64,000 bases of DNA from Streptomyces coeruleorubidus (GTDB lineage Bacteria; Actinomycetota; Actinomycetes; Streptomycetales; Streptomycetaceae): NCBI RefSeq assembly GCF_028885415.1, contig NZ_CP118527.1, forward strand, positions 2,666,001-2,730,000. The letters run 5' to 3'. The notes under the pieces were generated by a model. It made no database searches. It saw nothing but the letters and a program-made list of their open reading frames with translations, and was not told the DNA's origin. Position 1 is the first letter of the stretch. Each line of letters begins with the position of its first letter. Positions 26,423-34,422 of this stretch are shown piece after piece. A program made the position numbers and the translations under genes.

Positions 26423-27022
26423 GTGTTCCGTAGCCGTGCGAAGGATGAGAAGGCCCAGGCCGCCGACAAGGCGCCGGTGAACTTCTCCAAGCAGCCCCGC
26501 GACCCGCAGGCCCCGAAGGGCAGGCCCACGCCCAAGCGCAGTGAGGCCCAGTCCCAGCGCCGCAGCGTCGCCAACACGTCGATGACGCGGAAGGAGGCCG
26601 CCAAGCGGCAGCGCGAGGAGCGCCGCAGCGCGCTGGAGCGCCAGCGCCAGGCGCTGGCGAGCGGCGACGAGCGGTACCTGCCCGCGCGTGACAAGGGACC
26701 GGTCCGCCGGTTCGCGCGCGACTTCGTGGACTCGCGGTTCAACATCGCGGAGTTCTTCCTGCCGATGGCCGTGGTCATCCTCGTGCTGAGCATGGTGCGG
26801 GTGGCCGCGCTGCAGAACATCGCGCTGCTGCTGTGGCTCGTGGTGATCGTGCTGATCGTGCTCGACTCGTTCGTCACGGCCTTCCGCCTGAAGAAGCAGC
26901 TGAACGAGCGCTTCGCCGGCGAGAACAAGCGCGGCGCGGTCGCCTACGCCCTGATGCGCTCTCTCCAGATGCGCCGGCTCCGGCTGCCGAAGCCGCAGGT
27001 CAAGCGCGGAGAGCGGCCCTGA
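26423..27022 (+). CDS. DUF3043 membrane protein
   Basis: A 199-residue protein with a basic, disordered N-terminus (KDEKAQAADKAPVNFSKQPRDPQAPKGRPTPKR), an Arg/Glu-rich helix (RKEAAKRQREERRSALERQRQAL), the conserved RDFVDSRFNIAEFFLP segment, and two membrane helices. It ends in a basic tail. This matches the actinobacterial DUF3043 family, of unknown function. Start taken as GTG 26423 (VFRSRAKDEKAQ); ATG 26393 is in frame. Its stop overlaps the start of the methyltransferase gene. Confidence 0.85.
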   Translation: MFRSRAKDEKAQAADKAPVNFSKQPRDPQAPKGRPTPKRSEAQSQRRSVANTSMTRKEAAKRQREERRSALERQRQALASGDERYLPARDKGPVRRFARDFVDSRFNIAEFFLPMAVVILVLSMVRVAALQNIALLLWLVVIVLIVLDSFVTAFRLKKQLNERFAGENKRGAVAYALMRSLQMRRLRLPKPQVKRGERP

Positions 27023-27807
27023 CCGCGACGTCGTTCTCCGGTGGCGCGGCGAATGCCTGGCTGGACAAGCTGGGCGGGCTGCGCGATGTCGTCCGGCAGG
27101 AGCTGGTGGCCCGGCAGCTGGACGAGCAGATAGTCGGGCGGTTCCCGGTCGGGCAGCGGCTGCGGGTGCTCGACGTCGGAATGGGCCAGGGCACCCAGGC
27201 GCTGCGGCTGGCCCGGGCCGGGCACCAGGTGACCGGCCTGGAGCAGGACCCGAAGATGATCGCCGTGGCCCGGGAGTCCCTCGCCGGGGAACCGGAGGGC
27301 ATCCGGGAGCGGATGCGGATCATCGAGGGCGACGGCCGGGACACCGGCGTGCACTTCCTGCCGGGCAGTTTCGACGTGGTGCTGTGCCACGGCGTCCTGA
27401 TGTACGTGGAGGAGCCCGACCCGCTGCTGGCGGGCCTGGCCCGGATGCTCGCGCCCGGCGGACTGCTGTCCCTGCTCGTGCGCAACGGGGACGCGCTCGC
27501 GGTACGGCCGGGGCTGTCCGGCGACTGGGCGGGCGCGCTGGCCGCCTTCGACACGACCGCTTACCGGAACCGCCTGGGGCTGGACGTCCGAGCCGACCGG
27601 CTGAAGGACCTGACGGCGACGCTCGCCGGGATCGGGGCGCCGCTGCACGCCTGGTACGGGGTGCGCGTGTTCACGGACACGGCGGCGGACGGCGCCGAGG
27701 TTGCGGCCGACGTGGAGACGCTGCTCGCGGTGGAGGAGAAGGCCGGGCGGACGGATCCGTACCGCGGGGTGGCGGCGCTGCTGCACCTGTGCGGCGTACG
27801 GGGCTGA
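27019..27807 (+). CDS. SAM-dependent class I methyltransferase
   Basis: A 262-residue methyltransferase with motif I VLDVGMGQGTQALRLA, acidic ribose-binding end of strand 2 (VTGLEQDPKMIAVA), GDGRDTG, and DVVLCHGVLMYVEEPDPLLAGLARMLAPGGLLSLLV. The CmoM-like layout suggests a tRNA or small-molecule substrate, but this is not certain. No ATG, GTG or TTG fits the conserved N-terminus TATSFSGGAANAWLDKLGGLR. A CTG at 27019 with GGAGAG 5-6 bases upstream, overlapping the previous stop as CTGA, is the best start. Confidence 0.85.
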   Translation: MTATSFSGGAANAWLDKLGGLRDVVRQELVARQLDEQIVGRFPVGQRLRVLDVGMGQGTQALRLARAGHQVTGLEQDPKMIAVARESLAGEPEGIRERMRIIEGDGRDTGVHFLPGSFDVVLCHGVLMYVEEPDPLLAGLARMLAPGGLLSLLVRNGDALAVRPGLSGDWAGALAAFDTTAYRNRLGLDVRADRLKDLTATLAGIGAPLHAWYGVRVFTDTAADGAEVAADVETLLAVEEKAGRTDPYRGVAALLHLCGVRG

Positions 27808-27860
27808 CCGCCGGCCGGCGGAGTGGGCGAGGGCCGTCAAGCCGGCCCCCGCCCCGGGGC

Positions 27861-28073
27861 TCACGCCTCGGCCGCGTGCAGGCTCATCGGCCCGTAGATC
27901 TCCGTGGCGTCCTCGAACAGCCGCACCTGGTCGGCACCGCCTTCCAGCAAGGCCTTCCAGTGCTCCCCGATCCAGGACTCGGCGTCCCCCTGGGTGGGGA
28001 ACTCCTCCGGCGGCACCGCGGGCTGGACCTCCGTCCCGTCGGTCTTCTCGAACCGCCACGTCCATGCCGCCAT
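27861..28073 (-). CDS. Small conserved hypothetical protein, 70 aa
   Basis: An acidic protein, MAAWTWRFEKTDGTEVQPAVPPEEFPTQ..., with a repeated-looking Trp pattern (AAWTW, ESWIGEHWKALLE) and no signal or membrane helix. A strong GGGAGG 6 bases before the ATG at 28073 decides the start. It converges on the methyltransferase gene. Function unknown. Confidence 0.75.
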   Translation of the reverse strand: MAAWTWRFEKTDGTEVQPAVPPEEFPTQGDAESWIGEHWKALLEGGADQVRLFEDATEIYGPMSLHAAEA

Positions 28074-28222
28074 GTACGCCTCCCATGTGTGTGAGCACAC
28101 TGCACAGCGAAAAGCCGGATCTTGGTCCGGCTCCTGACCAGAGCCTATGCGCTCCGCTGGGTGGGGCGGGATATGTGGTCGGGTGTGAGGGTCAGTGGGT
28201 GCGTGCGGGTTGTGGTGGGCTG

Positions 28223-28245
28223 GTCGCGCAGTTCCCCGCGCCCCT
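28223..28245 (+). repeat. Intergenic repeat, form A
   Basis: An A core preceded by GTGCGGGTTGTGGTGGGCTG, in the divergent gap 28074-28297 upstream of cobU. Its place upstream of two genes argues that the element is not only a terminator. I recognise no cobalamin riboswitch in this gap. Confidence 0.85.
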
Positions 28246-28297
28246 TCAGGAGCGTCTCCATCACGCATGTTCCATGCTCACGGGTGAGAATCGGGGC

Positions 28298-29497
28298 GTG
28301 GAACTTACTCTGCTCGGTACCGGGGCCCCCTCGGGACTCCCCCGACCCGACTGTCCCTGCGCGGCATGTGCCGCTGCTCTCGGTCCTGACGCGCGGGCGG
28401 CCACCGCGCTGCTCCTGGACGGGGCGCTGCTGCTCGACCTGACGCCCGGGGCCGCCTTCGCGGCGGCGCGGGCGGGCCATTCCCTGACCGGCGTACGGCA
28501 GGTGCTGCTGTCGCATCCGCACGACGGGCCGGCGGTCGAGGTGCCGGCCGGGCTGCCGCAACCCGGACGGGTGCCGGACGGGCGGGAGTTGACGCTGCTG
28601 ACGGGGCACCGGGTGCGGGCGGTGGCGATGGACGCGCCGGGCACGGGGTACGCGGTGACCGGGCCGGACGGGCAGCGGCTGCTGTACCTGCCGCCGGGCG
28701 GGGCGCCGGCGGGTCTCGAGGAGCCGGCCGAGTCGTACGACATGGTGCTCGCGGACGTCGTGGGGCGGCCGGACGCGCTGGCGAAGCTGCGGGCGGTGGG
28801 TGCGGTGGTGCCGACGACCGATGTGGTCGCCGTCCACCTGGACCACGACGTGCCGCCCGGGCCGGAGCTCGGGCGGCGGCTCGCGGCGGCCGGGGCGCGG
28901 GCCGTGCCGGACGGGACGACGCTGGCGGTGGGGGCGTACGAGGACGTGCCGGACGTGCCGCGGCGGACGCTGGTGCTGGGCGGGGCGCGGTCGGGCAAGT
29001 CGGTGGAGGCCGAGCGGAGGCTGGAGGCCTTTCCGGACGTGCTGTACGTGGCGACGGGCGGGTCGCGCAACGGGGACACCGAGTGGTCGGCGCGGGTGGC
29101 CGCGCATCGGGAGCGGCGGCCGGGGTCGTGGCAGACGGTCGAGACGTGCGATCTGGTGCCGCTGCTGGAGGAGGAGGGGCCGCCGTTGCTCATCGACTGT
29201 CTGTCGTTGTGGCTGACGGATGCGATGGATGCCGCGGGGGCGTGGGACGACGCGGTGTGGGCGGAGCGGGGGGAGAAGGCGTTGCGGGAGCGGGTGCGGG
29301 AGTTGACGGAGGCGGTGCGGTCGACTCGGCGGACCGTTGTGGCCGTGTCGAACGAGGTGGGGTCGGGGATCGTGCCGTCTACCGCGTCGGGGCGGCGGTA
29401 TCGGGATGAACTCGGGCGGTTGAACGCGGGGTTCGCGGACGAGTGTGAGCATGTGTTGCTGGTGGTGGCGGGGCAGGTGGTGGTGCTGCGGGGGTGA
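28298..29497 (+). CDS. cobU: Adenosylcobinamide kinase/guanylyltransferase with N-terminal MBL-like domain
   Basis: Phosphorylates adenosylcobinamide and converts it to the GDP form in B12 assembly. The 399 residues are a fusion. About 1-220 resembles a PhnP-like metallo-beta-lactamase fold (MELTLLGTGAPSGLPRPDCPCAAC), but its metal motif is reduced to SHPHDGPA and AVHLDHD, so activity is doubtful. About 225-399 is CobU: P-loop LGGARSGKSVEAE, YVATG...DTEWSARVAAHRERRP, LLIDCLSLWLTD, AVSNEVGSGIVP and the RRYRDELGRLNAGFAD end. Start GTG 28298; ATG 28274 is possible. Confidence 0.92.
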   Translation: MELTLLGTGAPSGLPRPDCPCAACAAALGPDARAATALLLDGALLLDLTPGAAFAAARAGHSLTGVRQVLLSHPHDGPAVEVPAGLPQPGRVPDGRELTLLTGHRVRAVAMDAPGTGYAVTGPDGQRLLYLPPGGAPAGLEEPAESYDMVLADVVGRPDALAKLRAVGAVVPTTDVVAVHLDHDVPPGPELGRRLAAAGARAVPDGTTLAVGAYEDVPDVPRRTLVLGGARSGKSVEAERRLEAFPDVLYVATGGSRNGDTEWSARVAAHRERRPGSWQTVETCDLVPLLEEEGPPLLIDCLSLWLTDAMDAAGAWDDAVWAERGEKALRERVRELTEAVRSTRRTVVAVSNEVGSGIVPSTASGRRYRDELGRLNAGFADECEHVLLVVAGQVVVLRG

Positions 29498-29574
29498 CAG
29501 GTGCTGGCGCGTTGATGCTGGGGCGGGGTGGGTCCGCAACCCGGCGGAGCGGGGTGCCGCTCTCTTTGGGACGG

Positions 29575-29602
29575 GTGCCGCCCCAGCGGCACGACTGCCC
29601 GC
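29575..29602 (+). repeat. Intergenic repeat, form C (hairpin)
   Basis: GTGCCGCCCCAGCGGCACGA then CTGCCCGC, the second form-C copy. It lies between the convergent ends of cobU and the methyltransferase gene, where the GTGCCGC/GCGGCAC hairpin could act as a terminator. Confidence 0.75.
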
Positions 29603-29604
29603 AG

Positions 29605-30651
29605 CTAAGCCGGTTTGCGGGCGATCAGGCGGTACGTGTTCGCGAGGCGGGTGCGGCGGGCCACGGGGGCGATGAGGTGGTCTGCCACCGCTGCCAGGGC
29701 CACCAGGGGGATGCCCGCTCTGAGCAGGGTCTCGCGGAGGTGCCGGTGAGCCTGGGGTGGGGGGATCGCTCGCCAGGGGGTGTCGGGGGCCGGGAGGGCG
29801 TGGGAGAGGGCCAGGGCCGTGGCGCCGGCCAGGTCGTGGGGAATGTGGACGGGGCGGTGGTCCAGGAGGGCGATCGTGCAGCCGGCCGCCTCCAGTTCCG
29901 CGCGGAGGTTGTGCGCAGGGAGCAGGTGCAGATGGCGGGGCTGGTCGTAGGCGAGCCACCAGCGGCCCAGTAGCGCGGCGTACACGCTGCGGGGGCTCAG
30001 GGTCTCGATGAGCAGGTGGCCGCCGGGGCGCAGGGCTTCGAGGGCGGCGTGGAGTTCCGCGCGGGGGTCGGGGGTGCCCTCCAGGTGGTGGAGCATGCTG
30101 ACCACGTCGTAGCGGGCGCGCAGGGCGGCCGAGATCCGGGGGTTCGTCAGACGGCCCACGTGGGCCTCCTCGACGCGGTCGGCCGAACGGGCGCGGACCA
30201 CGCGCGGGGTGTGGTCCAGGCCGTCGAAGGAGGTGTACGGGAAGAACTCCCGGGCCGTCGCGGGGAAGCGGGCGTGGCCCGTCCCCACGTCCAGCCAGCT
30301 CTCCGGCTCCCCGAACCGCAGCATCGCGCGGGCGGCCGAGCGGTGGCGGAGCCGGCTGCCGCGCAGCGCGAGGAGGGTGTCGGCCGCGACGTCCCGGGGC
30401 GCTCCGCGCACCGTCCGGTGGTAGAGGGCGAGGCCCTCGAAGGTGAGGCGGGGGTTCTGGAAGGCGTGGCCGCAGTCCCGGCACTCGTCGACGGTGAAGC
30501 TGCCCGGCTTGTACTGCCGCAGGTCACCGGTGCGCAGCCGGTTCCGCAGCCGGGCCGAGCCGCACCAGGGGCAGTCCTCGCGGCGCGGCTCGTGGACCCG
30601 TGTGGTCGCTTGGGGGACGGGAGATGCGGAGGGGGCGGGATGTGCGGTCAT
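29605..30651 (-). CDS. Class I methyltransferase with N-terminal zinc ribbon
   Basis: A 348-residue protein. An N-terminal zinc ribbon (CPWCGS...CRDCGHAF, two CxxC pairs) is followed by a SAM-binding domain with motif I SWLDVGTGHARFPATA, DGLDHTPRVV, YDVVSMLHHLEGTPDPRAEL and GGHLLIETLSP. A C-terminal helical part (LRETLLRAGIPLVALAAVADHLIAP) is partly hydrophobic. Zinc-ribbon methyltransferases of this shape often act on nucleotide-linked sugars or lipids; the substrate here is unknown. The ATG at 30651 gives MTAHPAPSASP. It is divergent from cobT. Confidence 0.87.
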   Translation of the reverse strand: MTAHPAPSASPVPQATTRVHEPRREDCPWCGSARLRNRLRTGDLRQYKPGSFTVDECRDCGHAFQNPRLTFEGLALYHRTVRGAPRDVAADTLLALRGSRLRHRSAARAMLRFGEPESWLDVGTGHARFPATAREFFPYTSFDGLDHTPRVVRARSADRVEEAHVGRLTNPRISAALRARYDVVSMLHHLEGTPDPRAELHAALEALRPGGHLLIETLSPRSVYAALLGRWWLAYDQPRHLHLLPAHNLRAELEAAGCTIALLDHRPVHIPHDLAGATALALSHALPAPDTPWRAIPPPQAHRHLRETLLRAGIPLVALAAVADHLIAPVARRTRLANTYRLIARKPA

Positions 30652-30822
30652 GGGCGGCTCCCGGGCGCGAAGGCGTACGGCAGGGACGGACGACGAACGA
30701 CGTATGACAATCCGCTGCAAACCGGAACGTATGGGATGCCGATCTGAGGTGCAACGACGTCGCCGCCGCGGAGTCGCGATGTGGCGCCGTGCTGTTCGAG
30801 CGGTGCCGGTACTGTTCGGCGA

Positions 30823-31941
30823 ATGAGCTCGCTTAATCTCGACGACTTCACCGATCTGATCGAGCGTCCGGACGGCGGGGTGCGCCGTGACGCCGAGGCG
30901 CGCCGGGAGCGGCAGATCGTGCCACCCGGGTCGCTGGGCCGCCTGGACGACCTGGGTGAGTGGCTGGCGGCGGCGCAGTCCGCCGTGCCGGTGCGGCCGA
31001 TCGAACGGCCGCGGGTGGTGCTCTTCGCCGGTGACCACGGCGTCGCCGAGCTGGGTGTCTCGGCCCGGCCTGCGGGCGGCGCCGGGGAGTTGGTGCGTCA
31101 GGTGCTGGAGGGCGGCCGGCCCGTGTCGGTGCTGGCGCGGCGGTTGGGCGTACCGGTGCGGATCGTCGACATGGCCCTGGACTGCGATCCGGAGACGCTG
31201 CCCGAGGACGTCGTACGGCACCGGGTGCGGCGCGGCAGCGGGCGCATCGACATCGAGGACGCGCTGACCCCCGAGGAGGCCGAGGCGGCGTTCCGGGCCG
31301 GGGTCGCGGTCGCCGACGAGGAGGCCGACTCCGGTACGGATCTGGTGGTGCTCGGCGATGTGAGCGTCGGCGGGACCACGGCGGCGGGCGTGCTGGTCGC
31401 GGCGCTGTGCGGGGTCGACGCGTCGGTCGTCACCGGCCGGGGCGGGCTGGCGATCGACGACCTGGCGTGGATGCGCAAGTGCGCGGCGATCCGCGACGCG
31501 CTGCGCCGGGCCAGGCCGGTGCTCGGAGACCAGTTGCAGCTGCTGGCGGCGGTGGGCGGTGCCGACCTCGCCGCGATGACGGGCTTCCTGCTGCAGAGCG
31601 CGGTGCGGAAGATGCCCGTGGTGCTCGACGGGGTCGTGACGGCCGCGTGCGCGCTGGTCGGGCAGCGGATCGCGTTCCGCGCGCCGGACTGGTGGCTGGC
31701 CGCGCACGACAGCGGCGAGCCCGGGCAGGCCAAGGCGCTGGACCGGATGGCCCTGGAGCCGCTGCTGACCCAGGGCGTGACCGTCGGCGAGGGCGCGGGC
31801 GGCCTGCTCGCGCTCCCCCTGGTGCAGGCCGCGGCCGCGCTGGCGGCGGAGCTGCCCGAGAAGCCGAAGGAGTCCGAGGAGCCGGAGATCTCCGAGGCCT
31901 CCGAGGCTTCTGAGGCCTCCGAGGTTCCCGCCGAGCAGTAG
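30823..31941 (+). CDS. cobT: Nicotinate-nucleotide-dimethylbenzimidazole phosphoribosyltransferase
   Basis: Activates the lower ligand of B12 by moving phosphoribosyl from NaMN to dimethylbenzimidazole. Of 372 residues, the first 345 match CobT: PPGSLGRLDDLGEWLA, FAGDHGVAELGVSA, VLGDVSVGGTTAAG, VGGADLAAMTGFLLQSA, and the catalytic-Glu motif VGEGAGGLLALPLVQAA. A low-complexity acidic tail (EEPEISEASEASEASEVPAEQ) is extra. The ATG at 30823 is the first good start. Works with CobU and CobS encoded nearby. Confidence 0.95.
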   Translation: MSSLNLDDFTDLIERPDGGVRRDAEARRERQIVPPGSLGRLDDLGEWLAAAQSAVPVRPIERPRVVLFAGDHGVAELGVSARPAGGAGELVRQVLEGGRPVSVLARRLGVPVRIVDMALDCDPETLPEDVVRHRVRRGSGRIDIEDALTPEEAEAAFRAGVAVADEEADSGTDLVVLGDVSVGGTTAAGVLVAALCGVDASVVTGRGGLAIDDLAWMRKCAAIRDALRRARPVLGDQLQLLAAVGGADLAAMTGFLLQSAVRKMPVVLDGVVTAACALVGQRIAFRAPDWWLAAHDSGEPGQAKALDRMALEPLLTQGVTVGEGAGGLLALPLVQAAAALAAELPEKPKESEEPEISEASEASEASEVPAEQ

Positions 31942-32043
31942 CGTTCCGGGAGATCCAGGTCACGCACGCCTGGCTCAACTTCGTCCCGTTCCGGTCGGTC
32001 TTCGCGTGTGGTGTCGGTTTTCACTGAGCCACGGACACCGCGC

Positions 32044-32940
32044 ATGCCGTTGACGTACCGACATCCGGACGAGGACGACCCGATGACCACGCTCGCCCAC
32101 TGGGCCCGCGCCGAATGGGGGCCGCTGTTCGCGACCGTGCGCGGGCCACTGCGGGAGCGGCGGCTGCGGGCCGTGCCGATGGCGGTCGCGGCCGTGTGCC
32201 TCACGGCCGTGCTGCACTTCGTGCACCACCGGTCGTGGGGCTACCGGTTCGTGCAGGACATCGGGGCGATACGGGCCGAGGACCCGCTGTGGCTCGCGCT
32301 GCTGCGGACGCCGCTGTCGCTGTTCGTGCCCGCGCTGGACCTGCCGGTGTGGGGCGCGCTGGCGCAGATCCTGCTGGTGTTCGGCATCGCGGAGCTCTGC
32401 CTGGGCCGGCAGCGGACGCTGCTCATCGCCTACCTCGCGACGCTCGCGGGCACGCTCTACGCCCGCCTGGGCGTCTGGCTGGGCCCGGACGTCCCGCTGG
32501 GCCTGCCCGCCTCGGACGCGCGGGTCGTGGACACCGGGCCGTCGGCGGCGGTGGTGGGACTGGCCGTCTACCTGGGATGGCACTACCGGGCGTACGTCAC
32601 GGCCGGGGCGGTGATCGTGGCGATGGTGGCCGAGGTGGCCCTGAAGGAGAACCTGGCGGGCAAGGAGCATCTGGCGGCGATCGCGGCCGTGCTGGTGGTG
32701 TGCGCGGTCGGAGCGGTGCGCCGACGGCGCGTCAGCGGTGTTCGAGGGACCGGGCCGGCTCGGCGTCCGGCGCGCCGCCGATCCAGTCCTGGAACGCGCG
32801 CCGGGGGCCGATCCAGCGGCGGTCGTGGTGATAGGCCCGCAGGCTGGACTTGGCGCGGGCGCGGGGGCGGCGCCGGTAGAAGCGCTTGGCCCAGTAGGAG
32901 CCGGGGCGGGCCAGCCGTACGGCGCCGAACAGGGCGATGA
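32044..32940 (+). CDS. Rhomboid-like membrane protein, probably inactive
   Basis: Up to 298 residues with about six hydrophobic segments. DTGPSAAVVGLAVYLGWH sits where a rhomboid protease has GxSG, and AGKEHLAAIAAV where it has the catalytic His, but the nucleophile Ser is displaced (GPSA), so proteolysis is unlikely. Starts are uncertain: ATG 32044 or ATG 32083, the latter with GAGGA upstream. After VRRRR (about 32735) the frame is Arg/Gly-rich and overlaps the convergent gene by 209 bp, so the true end may be earlier, lost through a frameshift. Confidence 0.65.
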   Translation: MPLTYRHPDEDDPMTTLAHWARAEWGPLFATVRGPLRERRLRAVPMAVAAVCLTAVLHFVHHRSWGYRFVQDIGAIRAEDPLWLALLRTPLSLFVPALDLPVWGALAQILLVFGIAELCLGRQRTLLIAYLATLAGTLYARLGVWLGPDVPLGLPASDARVVDTGPSAAVVGLAVYLGWHYRAYVTAGAVIVAMVAEVALKENLAGKEHLAAIAAVLVVCAVGAVRRRRVSGVRGTGPARRPARRRSSPGTRAGGRSSGGRGDRPAGWTWRGRGGGAGRSAWPSRSRGGPAVRRRTGR

Positions 32941-33496
32941 CGGGGATGATCACGCCGAAGACCGCGAGGCGGGTCTTGCCCTTGAACAGGGCGATGAGGG
33001 CGAACACGAAGTTCGCGGCGACGTTCACGATCACGGTGGCGCGGTTCTGCTCCTGGTCGTCCGAGAGGTCGTTGACGCCCAGGGGCGAGAAGCCGATCAG
33101 AAGCAGTCCGACGAGGGAGGCGGTGAGGACGACCATCTCGACGCTCTTGCGGCCGGCCTCGGTCCAGTAGACGTCGGCCAGGTGCAGGACCAGGGCGAAC
33201 TCGTCGAGGACGAGGCCGGCGCCGATGCCGAAGAGCACCGCGGCCAGCCCCGAACCGAAGCCGTGCTGCCCTCCGGCCACCGCGCCGAAGCCGCCGATGA
33301 TCGTCAGGATGACGCCGGGGACCACGTGGTGGACGTGGAGGCCGCCGCTGCCGCTGACGTTGCGGAAAGGGCCCTTGCCCGCCCGGATGAGGCGGGTGAT
33401 GCCCCGCGTGATCAGGAAGGTCACCACGAAGGAGACGAGAGCGAGGAGCAGCGGCAGCTTGCCGGGTTCGATGATGTTCTGCTCCAGCCATCCCAT
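32732..33496 (-). CDS. Integral membrane protein of unknown function
   Basis: A 254-residue protein with about six membrane segments, starting MGWLEQNIIEPGKLPLLLALVSFVVTFLITRGITRLI. Conserved-looking features are LHVHHVVPGVILTIIGG, GAGLVLDEFALVLHLADVYWTEAGR and a basic C-terminus (FYRRRPRARAKSSLRAYHHDRRW). The HVHHVVPG and acidic DEFALVLHLADVYW pairing could bind metal, but no family is recognised. Divergent from cobS, 60 bp apart. Confidence 0.85.
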   Translation of the reverse strand: MGWLEQNIIEPGKLPLLLALVSFVVTFLITRGITRLIRAGKGPFRNVSGSGGLHVHHVVPGVILTIIGGFGAVAGGQHGFGSGLAAVLFGIGAGLVLDEFALVLHLADVYWTEAGRKSVEMVVLTASLVGLLLIGFSPLGVNDLSDDQEQNRATVIVNVAANFVFALIALFKGKTRLAVFGVIIPVIALFGAVRLARPGSYWAKRFYRRRPRARAKSSLRAYHHDRRWIGPRRAFQDWIGGAPDAEPARSLEHR

Positions 33497-33556
33497 ATGT
33501 GAACTTTATCCTCGCCCGCCGCATCCGCTCTTCTGACCGGCGGGTAGCCTGCGCCG

Positions 33557-34339
33557 GTGCCCAGAACCTCGCCCCTGGACGGTCTCCGCTTCGCCTTCGG
33601 CACCCTCACGGTGTTCCCGGTCCGGGTGACCCGGTGGGACCGTCAGGCCGCGCGTGGCGGCATGCTGTGCGCTCCGCTGGCCGGGCTCGCGGTCGGTGCC
33701 GCTGCCGCCGCCGCCGGGCTGGTGCTGCTGTTCCTCGGTGCGGGCGGGCCGCTCGCCGCCGTGGCCACCGTCGCCGTCCCCGCAGTCCTGACCCGGGGGC
33801 TGCACCTCGACGGGCTCGCGGACACCGCCGACGGGCTGGGCAGCGGGAAGCCCGCCGAGGACGCCCTGCGGATCATGAAGCAGTCGGACATCGGGCCGTT
33901 CGGAGTCATCACCCTCGTCCTCGCCCTGCTCGCGCAGGCCGCCGCGCTCGCCCAGGCCTACGACGCCTCCTGGGCCCGGGGCGCGTGCGCCGCCGTCGTC
34001 TCGGCGACGGTCGCCCGGCTGGCCCTGACCCTCGCGGCCCGGTCCGGGGTGCCGGCGGCGCGGCCGGAGGGGCTGGGGGCGGCGGTCGCGGGGGTCGTGC
34101 CGATCCGCGGGGCGCTGCTCGCCGGCGTCGCCGTCACGGGCGGGGCGGCAGCGGTCGCCGCCGTCTTCGGGCCGTACGACGTCGCCCGTACCGCGCTCGC
34201 GGTCCTGCTCTCCCTGGCCGGTGCCGAAGCGCTCCTGCGGCACTGCACGCGCCGCTTCGGCGGGATCACCGGGGACGTGTTCGGCGGCCTCGCCGAGACG
34301 GCGGCGACCACGGCGCTGGTCGTTCTGTCACTGGGCTGA
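33557..34339 (+). CDS. cobS: Adenosylcobinamide-GDP ribazoletransferase (cobalamin synthase)
   Basis: Joins adenosylcobinamide-GDP to alpha-ribazole in the last assembly steps of B12, in the membrane. The 260 residues show the family signatures GLRFAFGTLTVFPV, HLDGLADTADGLGSGKPAEDALRIMKQSDIGPFGV and RRFGGITGDVFGGLAE, with six or more hydrophobic segments rich in Ala and Val. GTG 33557 starts MPRTSPLDGLRFAFG. It completes the cobU-cobT-cobS set, which is spread over 6 kb with unrelated genes between. Confidence 0.95.
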   Translation: MPRTSPLDGLRFAFGTLTVFPVRVTRWDRQAARGGMLCAPLAGLAVGAAAAAAGLVLLFLGAGGPLAAVATVAVPAVLTRGLHLDGLADTADGLGSGKPAEDALRIMKQSDIGPFGVITLVLALLAQAAALAQAYDASWARGACAAVVSATVARLALTLAARSGVPAARPEGLGAAVAGVVPIRGALLAGVAVTGGAAAVAAVFGPYDVARTALAVLLSLAGAEALLRHCTRRFGGITGDVFGGLAETAATTALVVLSLG

Positions 34340-34422
34340 AACGATCTCCTCGTCCCCCTCCTGCCCTCACCGCCCGGCGGCTAGCTTCGTCCCCCGAACA
34401 CACAAGTGATCGGGGGATGTTC

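Noticed and set aside
28074..28297. Cobalamin riboswitch upstream of cobU
   Set aside because: No B12-box-like conserved core could be recognised; most of the gap is a form-A repeat and ordinary GC-rich sequence.
31868..31938. Repeated SEAS codons at the cobT end as a frameshift artefact
   Set aside because: The frame stays open to a normal stop and the tail is simply low complexity; the enzyme motifs upstream are complete.
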